Positions 1 to 10,187 of a DNA stretch of 64,000 bases are shown here, piece after piece. Source of the DNA: Pseudoalteromonas luteoviolacea (GTDB lineage: Bacteria; Pseudomonadota; Gammaproteobacteria; Enterobacterales; Alteromonadaceae); assembly GCF_021654285.1 (NCBI RefSeq), contig NZ_JAKFZS010000003.1, positions 186,001 to 250,000 on the forward strand, written 5' to 3'. Below the pieces are notes generated by a model that saw nothing but the letters and a program-made list of their open reading frames with translations, made no database searches and had not been told where the DNA came from. The translations under genes were made by a program, and so were the position numbers. Each line of letters opens with the position of its first letter. Position 1 is the first letter of the stretch.

Positions 1-10
1 GGTTTTATCA

Positions 11-2581
11 TTGGAAGATCCAAACGACGTTGCAATTCGCAAGCTGACTCGTAAGAATCGACGCTTAGAGTCCTTGTTGAAAAAATACAAACAAAACTAT
101 CACTTGCAACATGCCTTGATACAGCTTTCTGAGCAGGCTAGTACAGTTGCCGAGCTAACCCTTTTATACCCCGCAATTCATAGTATCTTAGAGCAACACC
201 TGCCCAGTAAAAGCTTCTATGTTGTGCTGCAAAACCAGTTTACCCAGACACTTGAACTCTCTTATTTTGTTGATGAAAAAGATGGCATTTCTGTGCCGTT
301 ACATGAGTCACATCATTTTGATCAAGGGGTAACTGGCTATGTCTTTAATACTAAAAAGGTGCTGTATCTAACCAAAGATGAAATGCAGCACATGATCGAT
401 GACTGCAAATTTAAAGCCCTAGGCAGCCCAGCTGAACATTGGGTAGGCGTACCGATATTTCGAGATAAAAACATCATTGGTGTGATGGTATCCCAGAGCT
501 ATCAACCTCAACAAGCTTACAGCGAACATCAGATTGAGCTTCTTGAGGTGATGTCTTTATACCTAGCTACGGCGATTGAGCGCGTCAAAAAGCGTGAGTT
601 ACTCGAATCAGAAGTCAAGATCCGCACACGTGCGCTGATGCAGAGTAATGACGCACTCAATAAAGAAATTGAGCAACGTAAGCGTGCCTTAGAGCGACAG
701 CAAATCTTATTTAAGATTTCTGAGCTGGCAACCCAGTTTAGCGACATTGATGATGTGTACAAGCAAGTACATAAAATCATTCGCTCCATTACCTTTGCTA
801 ACAACCTCTATATCGCTTTGCATGATACGGGTTCAAATTGGCTGAGTTTCCCCTACTGTGTTGATGAAGTCACTGAATATCGCCCAAGGCCCTTTGCTAA
901 AGGATATAGTGAGCTTGTCATCACCACTGAGCGAAGCCAGCTTATCGACACCCAGCGCGCAGCAATTTTAATTGAAGGCGGAGTTGTCAAACGCCCACCG
1001 GATTACGACGACTTGGAAACTGCCACAAGTTGGCTAGGGGCACCGCTCAAAACGGCCAAAGGGGTGATCGGTTTAATTGCTTGCCAAGCTTATAACTATG
1101 AATACGAATACAATCATGAAGATGTTGAGCTGATCTCTTTTGTATCAAACCAAATCGCCTCGGTACTGCAAACCCACTTGGCTAATCAGGCACTCAAAGC
1201 CAGCAACCAAGAGCTTGAACATCGCGTTGCAGAGAAGACAAAAGCGCTCAGGCAAACCAATTTGCACCTGCAAATGCAAATTGAAGAGCGTAAAAAAATT
1301 GAACAGCAACTCTATCATGACGCGCATCATGATCCGCTCACATCATTGCCAAATCGCAGTTTATTTTTAACTCAGCTTGAAAAAACACTGCAAAAATATC
1401 AACGTTATCCTGAGCATAACTTTGCCGTGTTGTTTATCGATCTAGACAAGTTTAAAGTGATCAATGATGAGCTGGGGCACCAAGCAGGCGATCAGTTTTT
1501 AATCTGGGTCAGTACCGCATTTGCAGAATGTATTCGTGAACACGATTTACTTGCACGTCTTGCGGGTGATGAATTTGTCATTTTATTAGACCACTTAACC
1601 GATAAACAGCAAGCCGAAGATGTGGCAAAACGCCTTATTCGCGTGATGCAGCAACCCTTTTGTATGAAAGGCGTGTGTATGCAAAGCGGCGCCAGTATCG
1701 GCATCACCTACAGCAATAAAAAGTACAAAAATACCGACGAGATCATTCGTGATGCGGATGCAGCCATGTACTACGCGAAAAATGCGGGGCGCGGCCGATA
1801 TGAGTTTTATCATCCGTTATTAACAGCGTCTACAAGTAACAACAACAAACCTGAAGAGCAACATCATTTAACAGCGCTACCGACACATTTTAGAAGTACA
1901 GAGGTGGTTGACTTTACCAATCACTCGACACAGATCATTACGTTAGAAGCATTTGGTGAGCATCCAGTACTCGGCAGTACCAGCTTTGATATGCTGAAAA
2001 AATTTGCTGCTGCGAAAGATGAGCATTTAGACATCGAATTGGGCTTACTAGAAAAGGCGCTCAAGATAGCGCAAAACTATGATCAAGACGTGTTATTCGC
2101 ATGTTCAACCATCATTCTAGAGTCATCCTCCTTTGCGACGCTCAAGCAAATGCTTGCACACAACACAACCCAGCTTTGCCTCATGTTTGATGAAAGTGAA
2201 GTCCGTTATGCCTCTAGTGTCCAACTAGAAAACCTCAAAGAACTGCCACAATTAGGGGTAAACATTGGCCTCAATGATTTCGCCAAAGAGCGCTGCGATC
2301 TTGCCTTTTTAAGCAGTATTGATTTTAAATATGTCTTATTGAGTTCAGTATTTAGTAAACGTGTTTTACAGCAAAACAGCTATGATATTCAGTTACAAGG
2401 AATATTGGCGATCACCAGATTAAAATCTGTACAAGTGATTGCAAAGGGACCCGCCATCTTAAACTTCAGAAGCTTATTAGAAAAACATGGCCTAAAACTG
2501 TTTTTTGGCAAGCAACAAAATTTAAAGAGTGCTCGCCAAAACAGCACAGGCATTGACGAGCAAGAGACACTAACGTTTTAA
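11..2581 (+). CDS. GAF-GAF-GGDEF protein with degenerate EAL-like tail (5' end uncertain)
   Basis: Probable cytoplasmic diguanylate cyclase making c-di-GMP. Two GAF-like sensor domains (about residues 37-194 and 236-395), each followed by a charged coiled coil, lead into a GGDEF domain (about 440-600). The active-site motif is AGDEF (518-522), a variant found in active cyclases, and an RxxD inhibitory site (R509-D512) lies five residues before it. The last about 240 residues resemble an EAL fold in spacing, but the catalytic motifs are absent (NDFA where DDFG is expected), so phosphodiesterase activity is unlikely. No membrane segment is seen. The frame is open to the window edge, so the TTG at 11 may not be the true start. 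It converges on rep with a 12-bp tail-to-tail overlap. Confidence 0.85.
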   Translation: MEDPNDVAIRKLTRKNRRLESLLKKYKQNYHLQHALIQLSEQASTVAELTLLYPAIHSILEQHLPSKSFYVVLQNQFTQTLELSYFVDEKDGISVPLHESHHFDQGVTGYVFNTKKVLYLTKDEMQHMIDDCKFKALGSPAEHWVGVPIFRDKNIIGVMVSQSYQPQQAYSEHQIELLEVMSLYLATAIERVKKRELLESEVKIRTRALMQSNDALNKEIEQRKRALERQQILFKISELATQFSDIDDVYKQVHKIIRSITFANNLYIALHDTGSNWLSFPYCVDEVTEYRPRPFAKGYSELVITTERSQLIDTQRAAILIEGGVVKRPPDYDDLETATSWLGAPLKTAKGVIGLIACQAYNYEYEYNHEDVELISFVSNQIASVLQTHLANQALKASNQELEHRVAEKTKALRQTNLHLQMQIEERKKIEQQLYHDAHHDPLTSLPNRSLFLTQLEKTLQKYQRYPEHNFAVLFIDLDKFKVINDELGHQAGDQFLIWVSTAFAECIREHDLLARLAGDEFVILLDHLTDKQQAEDVAKRLIRVMQQPFCMKGVCMQSGASIGITYSNKKYKNTDEIIRDADAAMYYAKNAGRGRYEFYHPLLTASTSNNNKPEEQHHLTALPTHFRSTEVVDFTNHSTQIITLEAFGEHPVLGSTSFDMLKKFAAAKDEHLDIELGLLEKALKIAQNYDQDVLFACSTIILESSSFATLKQMLAHNTTQLCLMFDESEVRYASSVQLENLKELPQLGVNIGLNDFAKERCDLAFLSSIDFKYVLLSSVFSKRVLQQNSYDIQLQGILAITRLKSVQVIAKGPAILNFRSLLEKHGLKLFFGKQQNLKSARQNSTGIDEQETLTF

Positions 2582-4582
2582 CATCGCGCGTAAGTTAGCG
2601 ACACGCGCTTGACCTTTTTCCATTCGCTCAGACTGAGATACCACCGCTTTTTTGCCTTCAAATTGCAAATCATCTTGTGGCAGCTCTTGTACAAAACGGC
2701 TCAGCTCTGGGGTGATCTGCTCACCAAATTGACGGCGGCTTTTGGCATAGGTCATAGTCAACGTTTGCTGCGCTCGGGTGATCCCCACGTACGCTAAACG
2801 CCTTTCTTCTTCGACATTATCTTCATCAATGCTGGTTTGATGCGGTAATAACCCCTCTTCCATACCCACCATAAAGACATGCGGATATTCCAGACCTTTT
2901 GAAGCGTGTAAAGTCAGCAATTGTACAGCATCACTTTCATCTTCTTCTTCATTGCGCTCTAGCATATCTCTGAGCGTTAACTTTGTTACTACTTCAGATA
3001 ATGTCATCGGCGGATTATCTGCATCCCCTGTCAGCATGTCACTGATCCAACGATACAATTCAGAGACATTCTTCATGCGCATCTCTGCCGCTTTTGCACT
3101 GGTTGAAGACTCATATAAATAGGTCTCATAATTGATCTCACGGATCATATCTTTCACCGCTTCGAGCGTATCACCTCTTACAGCACGATCACTTAGCTCC
3201 ACGACCCAGCGTGCAAAGCCTGCCAAGGCGTTAAACCCTTTGCCAGTTAAGCGTTGTGTCAATTCAGGGTCAAAACACGCCTCAAACAAACTAATATGTT
3301 TGTCGTTGGCTAAGCTGCCTAGCTTTTCGAGCGTCACAGGGCCAATTTCACGTCTTGGTGTGTTAACGATACGCAAAAATGCATTGTCATCATCCTGATT
3401 TACCAATAGTCGTAGATATGCCATGATGTCTTTAATTTCACTGCGAGCAAAAAATGACATCCCACCGCTGATCTTGTAAGGAATGCGGTTGGCCATGAGG
3501 GCTTTTTCAAACACACGCGCTTGGTGGTTGCCGCGATATAAGATGGCATAATCTTTATAACTAGTGCGCTTCATGAATTTATGCGAAATGATCTCAGCCA
3601 CCACCCGCTCAGCCTCATGCTCTTCATCACGGGTAGCAATCACACGCAGTGGGTCACCATAACCCAATTCACTGAATAGTTTTTTATCAAATTCATGTGG
3701 GTTATTGGCAATCAAGATGTTAGCGGATTTTAATATGCGCCCAGCACTTCGGTAATTTTGCTCTAGCTTAATTAACCTCAGGCCCGGGTAGTCTTTACTC
3801 AATAACACCAAGTTCTGCGGTTTGGCACCACGCCATGAATAGATAGACTGATCATCATCACCAACCACAGTAAAGCGAGCGCGCTCACCCACCAGCAATT
3901 TCACCAGCTGATATTGACTGGTATTGGTGTCTTGATATTCATCCACCAGCAAGTATCTAAACTGATTCTGCCAGCGCTCTCTCACCTCTGCGGAGCTGCC
4001 AAGGAGTAAGGTTGGGATCATGATCAGATCATCAAAGTCCAGGGCATTATATGCACGAAGCTGAGTTTGATAACGCGCATATAATTGTGCAAACAACGCT
4101 TTTTGCGGTTCACGCGCTTCCCTAATGGCACGCTCAGGCAAGATCAAATCATTTTTCCAGTTGCCAATTTGCATCTTCAATAAGTTGAGTAAATCTTTGT
4201 CTTTTTCGAGTTCTTTTTCCGTTAACTCTGATAGCAACTGGTTGGTATCTTGATCATCAAACAGTGAAAAGCCGGGTTTAAATCCCAGTGTTTTAACTTC
4301 TTTTTTGATGATGTTTAAACCCAAGGTATGAAATGTTGAAATCCAAAGCCCTTTTGCGTCTTGCTTTCCCAGTGTTTGAGATACACGCTCACGCATCTCT
4401 TTGGCCGCTTTATTGGTGAATGTTACCGCCGCAATGTTGCGTGCTTTATATTCACACTGCTGTACCAAATACGCTATTTTATTTGTGATTACGCGGGTTT
4501 TCCCCGAGCCAGCCCCTGCTAATACGAGGCATGGACCACTAATATATTTAACGGCTTCATCTTGTTTGGGATTGAGTTTCAT
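2570..4582 (-). CDS. rep: ATP-dependent DNA helicase Rep
   Basis: Superfamily 1A 3'-to-5' DNA helicase that helps replication forks pass protein roadblocks and restart. At 670 aa it matches the usual Rep length of about 673. Visible motifs are Walker A GAGSGKT (residues 23-29), motif Ia ([12 protein letters not shown]), motif II DEYQDT, motif [16 protein letters not shown], motif IV QNYRS and motif VI VGITRAQ. Overall similarity favours Rep over UvrD: the start is [11 protein letters not shown] and the long UvrD C-terminal extension is missing. It is a single gene whose stop codon overlaps the upstream cyclase gene on the other strand. Confidence 0.95.
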   Translation of the reverse strand: MKLNPKQDEAVKYISGPCLVLAGAGSGKTRVITNKIAYLVQQCEYKARNIAAVTFTNKAAKEMRERVSQTLGKQDAKGLWISTFHTLGLNIIKKEVKTLGFKPGFSLFDDQDTNQLLSELTEKELEKDKDLLNLLKMQIGNWKNDLILPERAIREAREPQKALFAQLYARYQTQLRAYNALDFDDLIMIPTLLLGSSAEVRERWQNQFRYLLVDEYQDTNTSQYQLVKLLVGERARFTVVGDDDQSIYSWRGAKPQNLVLLSKDYPGLRLIKLEQNYRSAGRILKSANILIANNPHEFDKKLFSELGYGDPLRVIATRDEEHEAERVVAEIISHKFMKRTSYKDYAILYRGNHQARVFEKALMANRIPYKISGGMSFFARSEIKDIMAYLRLLVNQDDDNAFLRIVNTPRREIGPVTLEKLGSLANDKHISLFEACFDPELTQRLTGKGFNALAGFARWVVELSDRAVRGDTLEAVKDMIREINYETYLYESSTSAKAAEMRMKNVSELYRWISDMLTGDADNPPMTLSEVVTKLTLRDMLERNEEEDESDAVQLLTLHASKGLEYPHVFMVGMEEGLLPHQTSIDEDNVEEERRLAYVGITRAQQTLTMTYAKSRRQFGEQITPELSRFVQELPQDDLQFEGKKAVVSQSERMEKGQARVANLRAMLKR

Positions 4583-4770
4583 AAAAGGCGTGTACCCTGA
4601 GCAACTGGAGCCGCTTAGTTTATCTTATTCATGCCACAATACCAATTTGCAATGTTTTGATTATGATTGAACGTAGACACATTTAGATACGTAACAGAGA
4701 TTAAAATGCATTTATCGATATTCTAGTTTACGGTAAGATATTGCGTATCAACTAGCTATAAGGCACTGAC

Positions 4771-5034
4771 ATGATAAACCCAGCAAAAATCGAAGAGATC
4801 GCAAAGCAGATCTCAAGCAACATGCCACAAGGTGTGCGTAATTTAGCAGAAACTTTCGAAGCGAAAACCAAGCAAGCAATTCAAACAAAATTGACCGAAA
4901 TGGATTTTGTCAGTCGTGAAGAGTTTGATATTCAAAGTAAAGTGTTGATCAGAACACGCGAAAAGCTCACTGAGCTAGAAGCCAAAGTAGCAGAATTAGA
5001 AGCAAAACTAGAAAAGCAAAGCGACGCTGAATAA
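4771..5034 (+). CDS. ubiK: Ubiquinone biosynthesis accessory factor UbiK
   Basis: Small (87 aa) protein of the UbiK/YqiC (BMFP) family, which supports the cytosolic ubiquinone biosynthesis complex with UbiJ. The N-terminal half has the family pattern (INPAKIEEIAKQI, then MDFVSREEFDIQ). The C-terminus is a strong heptad coiled coil rich in E, A, K and L, which mediates trimerisation in the family. An AAGGCA ribosome-binding site precedes the ATG. It is transcribed divergently from rep and followed by a long perfect inverted repeat. Confidence 0.93.
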   Translation: MINPAKIEEIAKQISSNMPQGVRNLAETFEAKTKQAIQTKLTEMDFVSREEFDIQSKVLIRTREKLTELEAKVAELEAKLEKQSDAE

Positions 5035-5054
5035 GACTTTAAGTTTTGAAAACG

Positions 5055-5085
5055 ACATCAAGCACGTTTTTAACGTGCTTGATGT
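5055..5085 (+). terminator. 14-bp perfect hairpin after ubiK
   Basis: A 14-bp perfect inverted repeat (ACATCAAGCACGTT at 5055-5068 and its complement at 5072-5085) with a 3-nt loop starts 20 bp after the ubiK stop. There is no downstream T tract, so it is not a textbook intrinsic terminator. It could protect the 3' end or act in a factor-assisted way. Confidence 0.55.
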
Positions 5086-5651
5086 GAATAAGACGTCACC
5101 TAGAAAGCTCATTAGATGCACAATTTAACTAGATATCTTTACTCTCCCCACTACTTGGGACTCAAGTAATAACCTTCTTCCCATCTACATTCCACCAAAC
5201 CATAACAACATTTTCCCTGCCTTGGTATGCTTGTATTTTGCTTTATCAAAAAATATAAACGCTATCTAGGATAAGCCTTGAAATAAGGCTGAAATACAAA
5301 AATAGAGTGCTATCCATGACTTGTCATATCGATGACAATCTCCACCTCGGTGGGAACGCATATTGTGATAACGCCTCAAAAATCAAGTTGGCTCAAATGA
5401 GGAACTAAGGGCTTTTGGTATCAGTCTTTGATTGCCCTTTTTGGAAAATTAAAGTGTCTCTAAATATTCACTGACTAGATTTAAGAAATGTTCACTCTAG
5501 GACAAACTTGCGAAACTAACGTTCTTGCCAATGCTTCATTTTGCATGAGTTAATCTCTAGTTTGCCCCTGTACTAAATCCCCTCAACGAAACCTAAATAT
5601 AAAGTAAATAGGGAATAGTTAAACGGTTATTTAAGTGGCAATTATTTTGGG
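5086..5651. other. Gene-free stretch
   Basis: About 570 bp with no credible ORF on either strand, no recognisable RNA motif and no clear repeat. It lies between the ubiK hairpin and the S41 peptidase stop. It may hold remnants of a decayed gene, but I cannot identify one. Confidence 0.5.
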
Positions 5652-7037
5652 TCAACTTTTAATTCGTTGCTTCATAATTATTTCCTCTAACTCAGCAATT
5701 GTATTGTCAGGCTCAGTGACGTTTACAGGTAAGATTATATCTGGCTCTATCGGGTCATGACATTTCACTGCACCGGCCGAACGGGTAAATATAGCGGTTG
5801 GTATGGTCACTTCCAGTTGCGACCCAGCCAATTGAAATGGTTGAATTCTACCTGTAGTACATGACCTAACCCCTGTTCGCTGACCAACAATTACTGCTTG
5901 CGCAGCATCTTGAAATGCACTTAAAAACAAGATTGTTGATGAGTAACTCAATGGCCCCATTAATAAATAAGCTTTACCGGGAATTTTGTGATTTTCTTTC
6001 CCCGAGACAGGTATCAGCGGTTCATATGGACCACTCACTATAGTGCCTAATTCACCTTTTACGGGTCCTAACTTTAAATTGCGTTCGGTGAGGCGAATTT
6101 GAAATTTAGATATAAATGGAAATGGCTTTGAGGCGACATAAGGCGCAATGCCTCTTTGCCAGTAATGGTCCGTTCCACCAGGGTTGGTGCGTACATCTAT
6201 AATAACGTCTTGCACTTTTGCTTGCTTAAATGCCAACCAGGTTTCTTCCATAAATTTAAAAAATGATTCTTCAAGATAAGGAGGATAATAGAATCTATCG
6301 ATACGCAAATAGCCAATATTGTTATTTAAAATCTTTCGACTGGCAAAGTCATCTATGGTGAAGATAGATTTATCACGCTCGCCAAAAACGCCATCAATCA
6401 CAACCTCTCGTTGCTTAGAGCCACTATATATTTCAAAGTGATAAGCACCTGAGTCGCCATACATTAGCCAGAACATCTTAGCAAATCTATCTGAAGCCAA
6501 AGCCTGACGGTGAATTAAAGAATCCCCATGCATCCGGCTTAAAATTGTATCAACCACATCACTTGCAGCATTGCCGTTTATCTTTGTTATTTCATCACCA
6601 AAAGTTATATCAAGTGACTCGTATTTATTGGTATTGACGTAAAGCTTGTTCGATTTACTGATCCGTATATCAATAGGAAAAAGTTGTCCCCTGTTTTCAA
6701 TATGCTGTTTATAGCTTTTATCTAATTCGGGATAAAAAATTGCCATATGACCATCAGAGAAAAATGGATTAAGTTGAGACATATATTTCCATGCTTCCAA
6801 TTGGCTGAGCGGTGTATCTAGCTCCTCTGACAATTCATCTATATGTAACTTCGCAGCTTCTACATCCATCGTAAAGCGGGGATCAGGGTGGGTACTATCT
6901 AATAGTTCCTTTAACTGTACAAGATCACTTTTTAGTGCATTAATAGAAATTAATGTCGTTTTCGATTGATTAACTTGTTGAGGTGATGAACAGGCCATTA
7001 ATAAAGCCACACCTAATACAATCAATATCTTTCTCAT
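5652..7037 (-). CDS. Lipoprotein S41-family peptidase
   Basis: Exported serine peptidase of the S41 (C-terminal-processing/tricorn-like) family. The N-terminus is a lipoprotein signal with lipobox LMAC (C16), so the mature protein is probably lipid-anchored. The S41 core is visible: a NIGYLRIDRFYYPP strand, a DVRTNPGG motif near residue 285, and GPLSYSST near residue 365, which holds the likely nucleophilic serine. No clear PDZ domain separates the N-terminal region from the core. The substrate is unknown. The ATG is preceded by AAGGTG at good spacing. It is divergent from the LysR gene, which is a candidate regulator. Confidence 0.85.
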   Translation of the reverse strand: MRKILIVLGVALLMACSSPQQVNQSKTTLISINALKSDLVQLKELLDSTHPDPRFTMDVEAAKLHIDELSEELDTPLSQLEAWKYMSQLNPFFSDGHMAIFYPELDKSYKQHIENRGQLFPIDIRISKSNKLYVNTNKYESLDITFGDEITKINGNAASDVVDTILSRMHGDSLIHRQALASDRFAKMFWLMYGDSGAYHFEIYSGSKQREVVIDGVFGERDKSIFTIDDFASRKILNNNIGYLRIDRFYYPPYLEESFFKFMEETWLAFKQAKVQDVIIDVRTNPGGTDHYWQRGIAPYVASKPFPFISKFQIRLTERNLKLGPVKGELGTIVSGPYEPLIPVSGKENHKIPGKAYLLMGPLSYSSTILFLSAFQDAAQAVIVGQRTGVRSCTTGRIQPFQLAGSQLEVTIPTAIFTRSAGAVKCHDPIEPDIILPVNVTEPDNTIAELEEIIMKQRIKS

Positions 7038-7044
7038 ATAACAC

Positions 7045-7057
7045 CTTAATTATTAAG
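7045..7057. promoter_or_regulatory. Possible LysR operator palindrome
   Basis: CTTAAT-T-ATTAAG is a perfect 13-bp palindrome in the 117-bp divergent spacer, 8 bp upstream of the S41 peptidase ATG. LysR-type regulators often bind AT-rich T-N11-A dyads in such spacers. Assignment to this regulator is inference; the AT-rich background makes chance palindromes possible. Confidence 0.3.
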
Positions 7058-7154
7058 AATTTTATAGAAGCACACTGTCAATTTACAATCTTTGAGCCAT
7101 GAAATAAAATGATAAGAACTAACATGCGCATGAATAGAATTGATAAGGAATATT

Positions 7155-8075
7155 GTGAGTAAGCTACCACCATTGAAATCTATGCAAGCATTTGAAGCCA
7201 CAGCAAGGCATTTGAGCTTTAGCCTTGCTGCACAAGAACTGTGTGTAAGCCAAAGTGCAATTAGTCATCAAATTAAGTCACTAGAAGTATTTTTAGACAA
7301 AAAGCTATTTACAAGAAGCAACAATAAAATTTCATTAACTGGAGATGGTGATATTTTTTTCTCAGTGATAAGAGAGTGTTTTAAGCGAATGCAAACGGTC
7401 ACAGACCATCTTATCCTAGAGAAGAATGTTAAGCTCAAAGTGATAGCACAAACCGCCATTGCGGTAGAATGGATGGCACCTAGAATACCTGAGTTTAATG
7501 AATTACACCCTGACATTAGCATAGACTTTTCAATGACAGGCGAAGCTGAAGTAACAGATCCATTAGAGTACGATGTTTTAGTAGGCGCCTGGCCTGCTCC
7601 ACCAAACTTTATTACCAAACAGATCAGAGAGGAATATTGGTTTCCAGTTTGCGCTCCAGAAATCTATAAGCAATTAGATTTAGAAAAACCTCAATCCTTG
7701 TTAGACTTCCCACTCATAAGCTCCGAGAACGGACAAGATTGGTTAATTTGGATACAGCAACAAAAGCTAGATATCCCTTCAAACTTAACAATTCAGCACG
7801 TAAGCCATGGATTGTTAGCAGCCAAAATAGCCCAAGGGAAAGGCGGTATAGCAATGAGCTCCGACTTTATTATTAATAATAGTATCAAACAAGGTCAGCT
7901 CATTGCCTTGGATAATTTAAGTTTCCATTTGCCTTGGGGCGATTTTTTCATTCACTTTAGCGCAGGAAGTCATTACCGCGATCAAATAAAAACCTTTGTT
8001 GAGTGGCTAATCGAGGGGTGCAACAAGGGGAAATCACACCCTCTTAGTAATCTTCACACCATCACTCCGGTTTAG
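7155..8075 (+). CDS. LysR-family transcriptional regulator (GcvA-like)
   Basis: LysR-type activator or repressor of about 306 aa. The N-terminal winged HTH (residues 1-65) reads LPPLKSMQAFEATARHLSFS, then a recognition helix region VSQSAISHQIKSLE, typical of the GcvA/AmpR-like subgroup. The remainder is a periplasmic-binding-protein-like effector domain. A GTG at 7155 is chosen as the start because AAGGA lies 5 bp upstream; an in-frame TTG at 7140 would add five residues without a ribosome-binding site. It is divergent from the S41 peptidase, its most likely target. The effector is unknown. Confidence 0.88.
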   Translation: MSKLPPLKSMQAFEATARHLSFSLAAQELCVSQSAISHQIKSLEVFLDKKLFTRSNNKISLTGDGDIFFSVIRECFKRMQTVTDHLILEKNVKLKVIAQTAIAVEWMAPRIPEFNELHPDISIDFSMTGEAEVTDPLEYDVLVGAWPAPPNFITKQIREEYWFPVCAPEIYKQLDLEKPQSLLDFPLISSENGQDWLIWIQQQKLDIPSNLTIQHVSHGLLAAKIAQGKGGIAMSSDFIINNSIKQGQLIALDNLSFHLPWGDFFIHFSAGSHYRDQIKTFVEWLIEGCNKGKSHPLSNLHTITPV

Positions 8076-8216
8076 TTGACCAAGTATGCCTATTAAACAT
8101 CCTTCACACCACGCAACTTAGTGAGCGTTTTTCTGCCTGTCATATTCAGCTCAAATCTGCTCATCGACGCGGCTAGAGCAAACATCTGTAATACACTTAA
8201 TGCTATTGTATGTGAA

Positions 8217-8909
8217 TTACCCAGTTTGCTCGACCGCTTTATCTAAATGACGCGTGACTAACGAGAGCAAGGATTGTTCATAACTCATTGCCAAACAAGA
8301 TTGAGAGCTCACGCCTGGTACCAACTCGTTAAGTAGGCCATCTGCCAACCCATAAACCCAACCATGCACTTTTAGCTGTTGCCCGCGCTGCCATGCGTCT
8401 TGCACTATACTCGTGCGACAAACATTGCGTACTTGCTCGATGACATTCAGCTCGCATAATACATCGCTGCGCTCAACCTCAGTGACTTCGCGTAACAATG
8501 CCTGATGCTTTTCTTTGATATCAACAACATGTCTCAACCAATTGTCTATCAAACCAAATTTAGCTTCCTCTAACGCCGCTTTAACACCACCACAGCCGTA
8601 ATGACCCACCACCATAATGTGGCTTACTTTTAGTACCTCGACCGCATATTGCATCACTGACAAACAATTATGATCCGTATGTACCACCACATTAGCCACA
8701 TTTCGGTGAACAAACAGCTCACCAGGCATTAGGTCAACAATTTCATTGGCGGGTACGCGCGAGTCAGAGCAGCCAATCCACAAATAATCTGGATTTTGCT
8801 GCATCGATAAAGTCTTAAAAAACTCAGGATCGCGGATCCGCGTGCGCTCTGCCCACTGGCGGTTGTTTTCCAATAAGTGTGCTAAGTGACTGTTGTGTTT
8901 TTGGCACAT
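8217..8909 (-). CDS. can: Beta-class carbonic anhydrase
   Basis: Zinc enzyme that interconverts CO2 and bicarbonate in the cytoplasm, supplying bicarbonate to carboxylases. The zinc and catalytic set is complete: C47-x-D49-x-R51 (GCSDSR), then H103 and C106 in GHYGCGG. Its 230 aa compare with about 220 for E. coli Can, which the sequence resembles strongly in PDYLWIGCSDSRVPANEI. The start lies 14 bp downstream of the methyltransferase stop on the same strand, so the two are probably co-transcribed. Confidence 0.95.
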   Translation of the reverse strand: MCQKHNSHLAHLLENNRQWAERTRIRDPEFFKTLSMQQNPDYLWIGCSDSRVPANEIVDLMPGELFVHRNVANVVVHTDHNCLSVMQYAVEVLKVSHIMVVGHYGCGGVKAALEEAKFGLIDNWLRHVVDIKEKHQALLREVTEVERSDVLCELNVIEQVRNVCRTSIVQDAWQRGQQLKVHGWVYGLADGLLNELVPGVSSQSCLAMSYEQSLLSLVTRHLDKAVEQTG

Positions 8910-8923
8910 TGCTTTTCCTCGCG

Positions 8924-10108
8924 CTACTGGCGTTTGGTTGCCTGTATCAATAAATTCCTTGGTGTTAGTGACTTTTCACAAAACTGCTCTAGCGTCACGT
9001 CATACCCCTTTGCATGCAAATATAACATTCTATCTAGTACAAGCCACAATTCAATCGCACGCCGAAAACCATGGCGAACTAGCTCAATGCGCTCAGTCAC
9101 TTTTTGCCTTGTTTGTGCCTGTAATAAATAACGCTGATAGTCGACCTGCTCAGGCAAATCGATGCCTTTTTTGTTTGCTGCCCACACACAAAAATCAGCA
9201 AATTCACCAGAAAAAATAGCCTTATTTACTGAGGGGACACTGACATAATGATCTGTCTGAGTGATGTCCCGTCGAAGCGCATCAAAAGCCAATCGCCACA
9301 GTACTTCTTTTTTGCGTACCTTGGCCACTCTACTTGGTGCGGTCACCGTCTCCTGTAGCGCTAACTTCATGTCATTATGTGTTAAACGCAGCGCACTTTG
9401 CTGGCCTTCTTCACTCATTGGTTGATATTCATCACTGGTAAACAAGTGATAACAACAAGGCGATAAGCTAATTTTCTCACAGCCCACCTTAGCTGCTTCA
9501 CGCATAAAATTCTGATGTAACTTACCGCAAGCATGCAGTGCCACCGCATGTTGCGCTACTTTAAAGTGATGGCTCACAGGATCGCTCAGCACATCAGCGC
9601 AGTGAAACGTCATATCGAGCTTTTGATGCGCAGCACTCTGCGCTCCTTGCTCACATAAGTGGGCTTGCAATTCAATACTGTCTACATGCGGTACGCCCGT
9701 ATAAGCTAAGATCCGCCCCAAATGCCCTTTCCCCGCACACCACTCCAATACCGGAAGTTGCCGCTCATTCAGTGCAGAGACAAAATCTTGTAATTGACCA
9801 ACTTTACGCCCCTTGATGCCATTACTTAACCAAAAAGGCAGCTCAGTGCGCGGACGCTCAGTCAATGTGATCTGTGTTAACTCACTTATCTCGGTTAGCT
9901 GCGGAATATACTTTGCCAAAGCTTGCTGCAAAGCACCTTGATCCATATCCAGTGCAGTGACAGTTTGCTCATCTAATGTCGATAAATATTCGTCTAACTC
10001 AGGCCAAGGCGTTACCAAATGATCAAAGGCTAATAATTGCCAATACTGACGTGTTTCATGGAGCAGTCTATCAAGTGACTGAAAGTGTGTGATGTAAGAC
10101 GAGATCAT
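8924..10108 (-). CDS. Class I SAM-dependent methyltransferase, substrate unknown
   Basis: Predicted methyltransferase of 394 aa. The SAM-binding motif I, VLEWCAGKGHLGRILA, is at residues 120-135. It is followed by a DSIE acidic loop, an ALHACGKLH segment near 190-198 and LSPCCYH near 217. The 'CAGKGH...HACG...PCCYH' pattern matches the METTL25/RRNAD1-like Methyltransf_32 group, some of which are suspected to act on RNA. The flanking N- and C-terminal helical regions have no recognised domain. It is probably co-transcribed with carbonic anhydrase downstream. The target molecule cannot be inferred. Confidence 0.75.
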   Translation of the reverse strand: MISSYITHFQSLDRLLHETRQYWQLLAFDHLVTPWPELDEYLSTLDEQTVTALDMDQGALQQALAKYIPQLTEISELTQITLTERPRTELPFWLSNGIKGRKVGQLQDFVSALNERQLPVLEWCAGKGHLGRILAYTGVPHVDSIELQAHLCEQGAQSAAHQKLDMTFHCADVLSDPVSHHFKVAQHAVALHACGKLHQNFMREAAKVGCEKISLSPCCYHLFTSDEYQPMSEEGQQSALRLTHNDMKLALQETVTAPSRVAKVRKKEVLWRLAFDALRRDITQTDHYVSVPSVNKAIFSGEFADFCVWAANKKGIDLPEQVDYQRYLLQAQTRQKVTERIELVRHGFRRAIELWLVLDRMLYLHAKGYDVTLEQFCEKSLTPRNLLIQATKRQ

Positions 10109-10187
10109 AAAATTTTATAGTTACTGCACGTAGCCTTATTGTAATCTATCATCATGATGATAGAAAACCTCTCACTAAAGCTTCCAG

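Noticed and set aside
5086..5651. Possible small RNA or decayed gene in the gap after ubiK
   Set aside because: No promoter-terminator pair, conserved motif or frame remnant could be pointed to.
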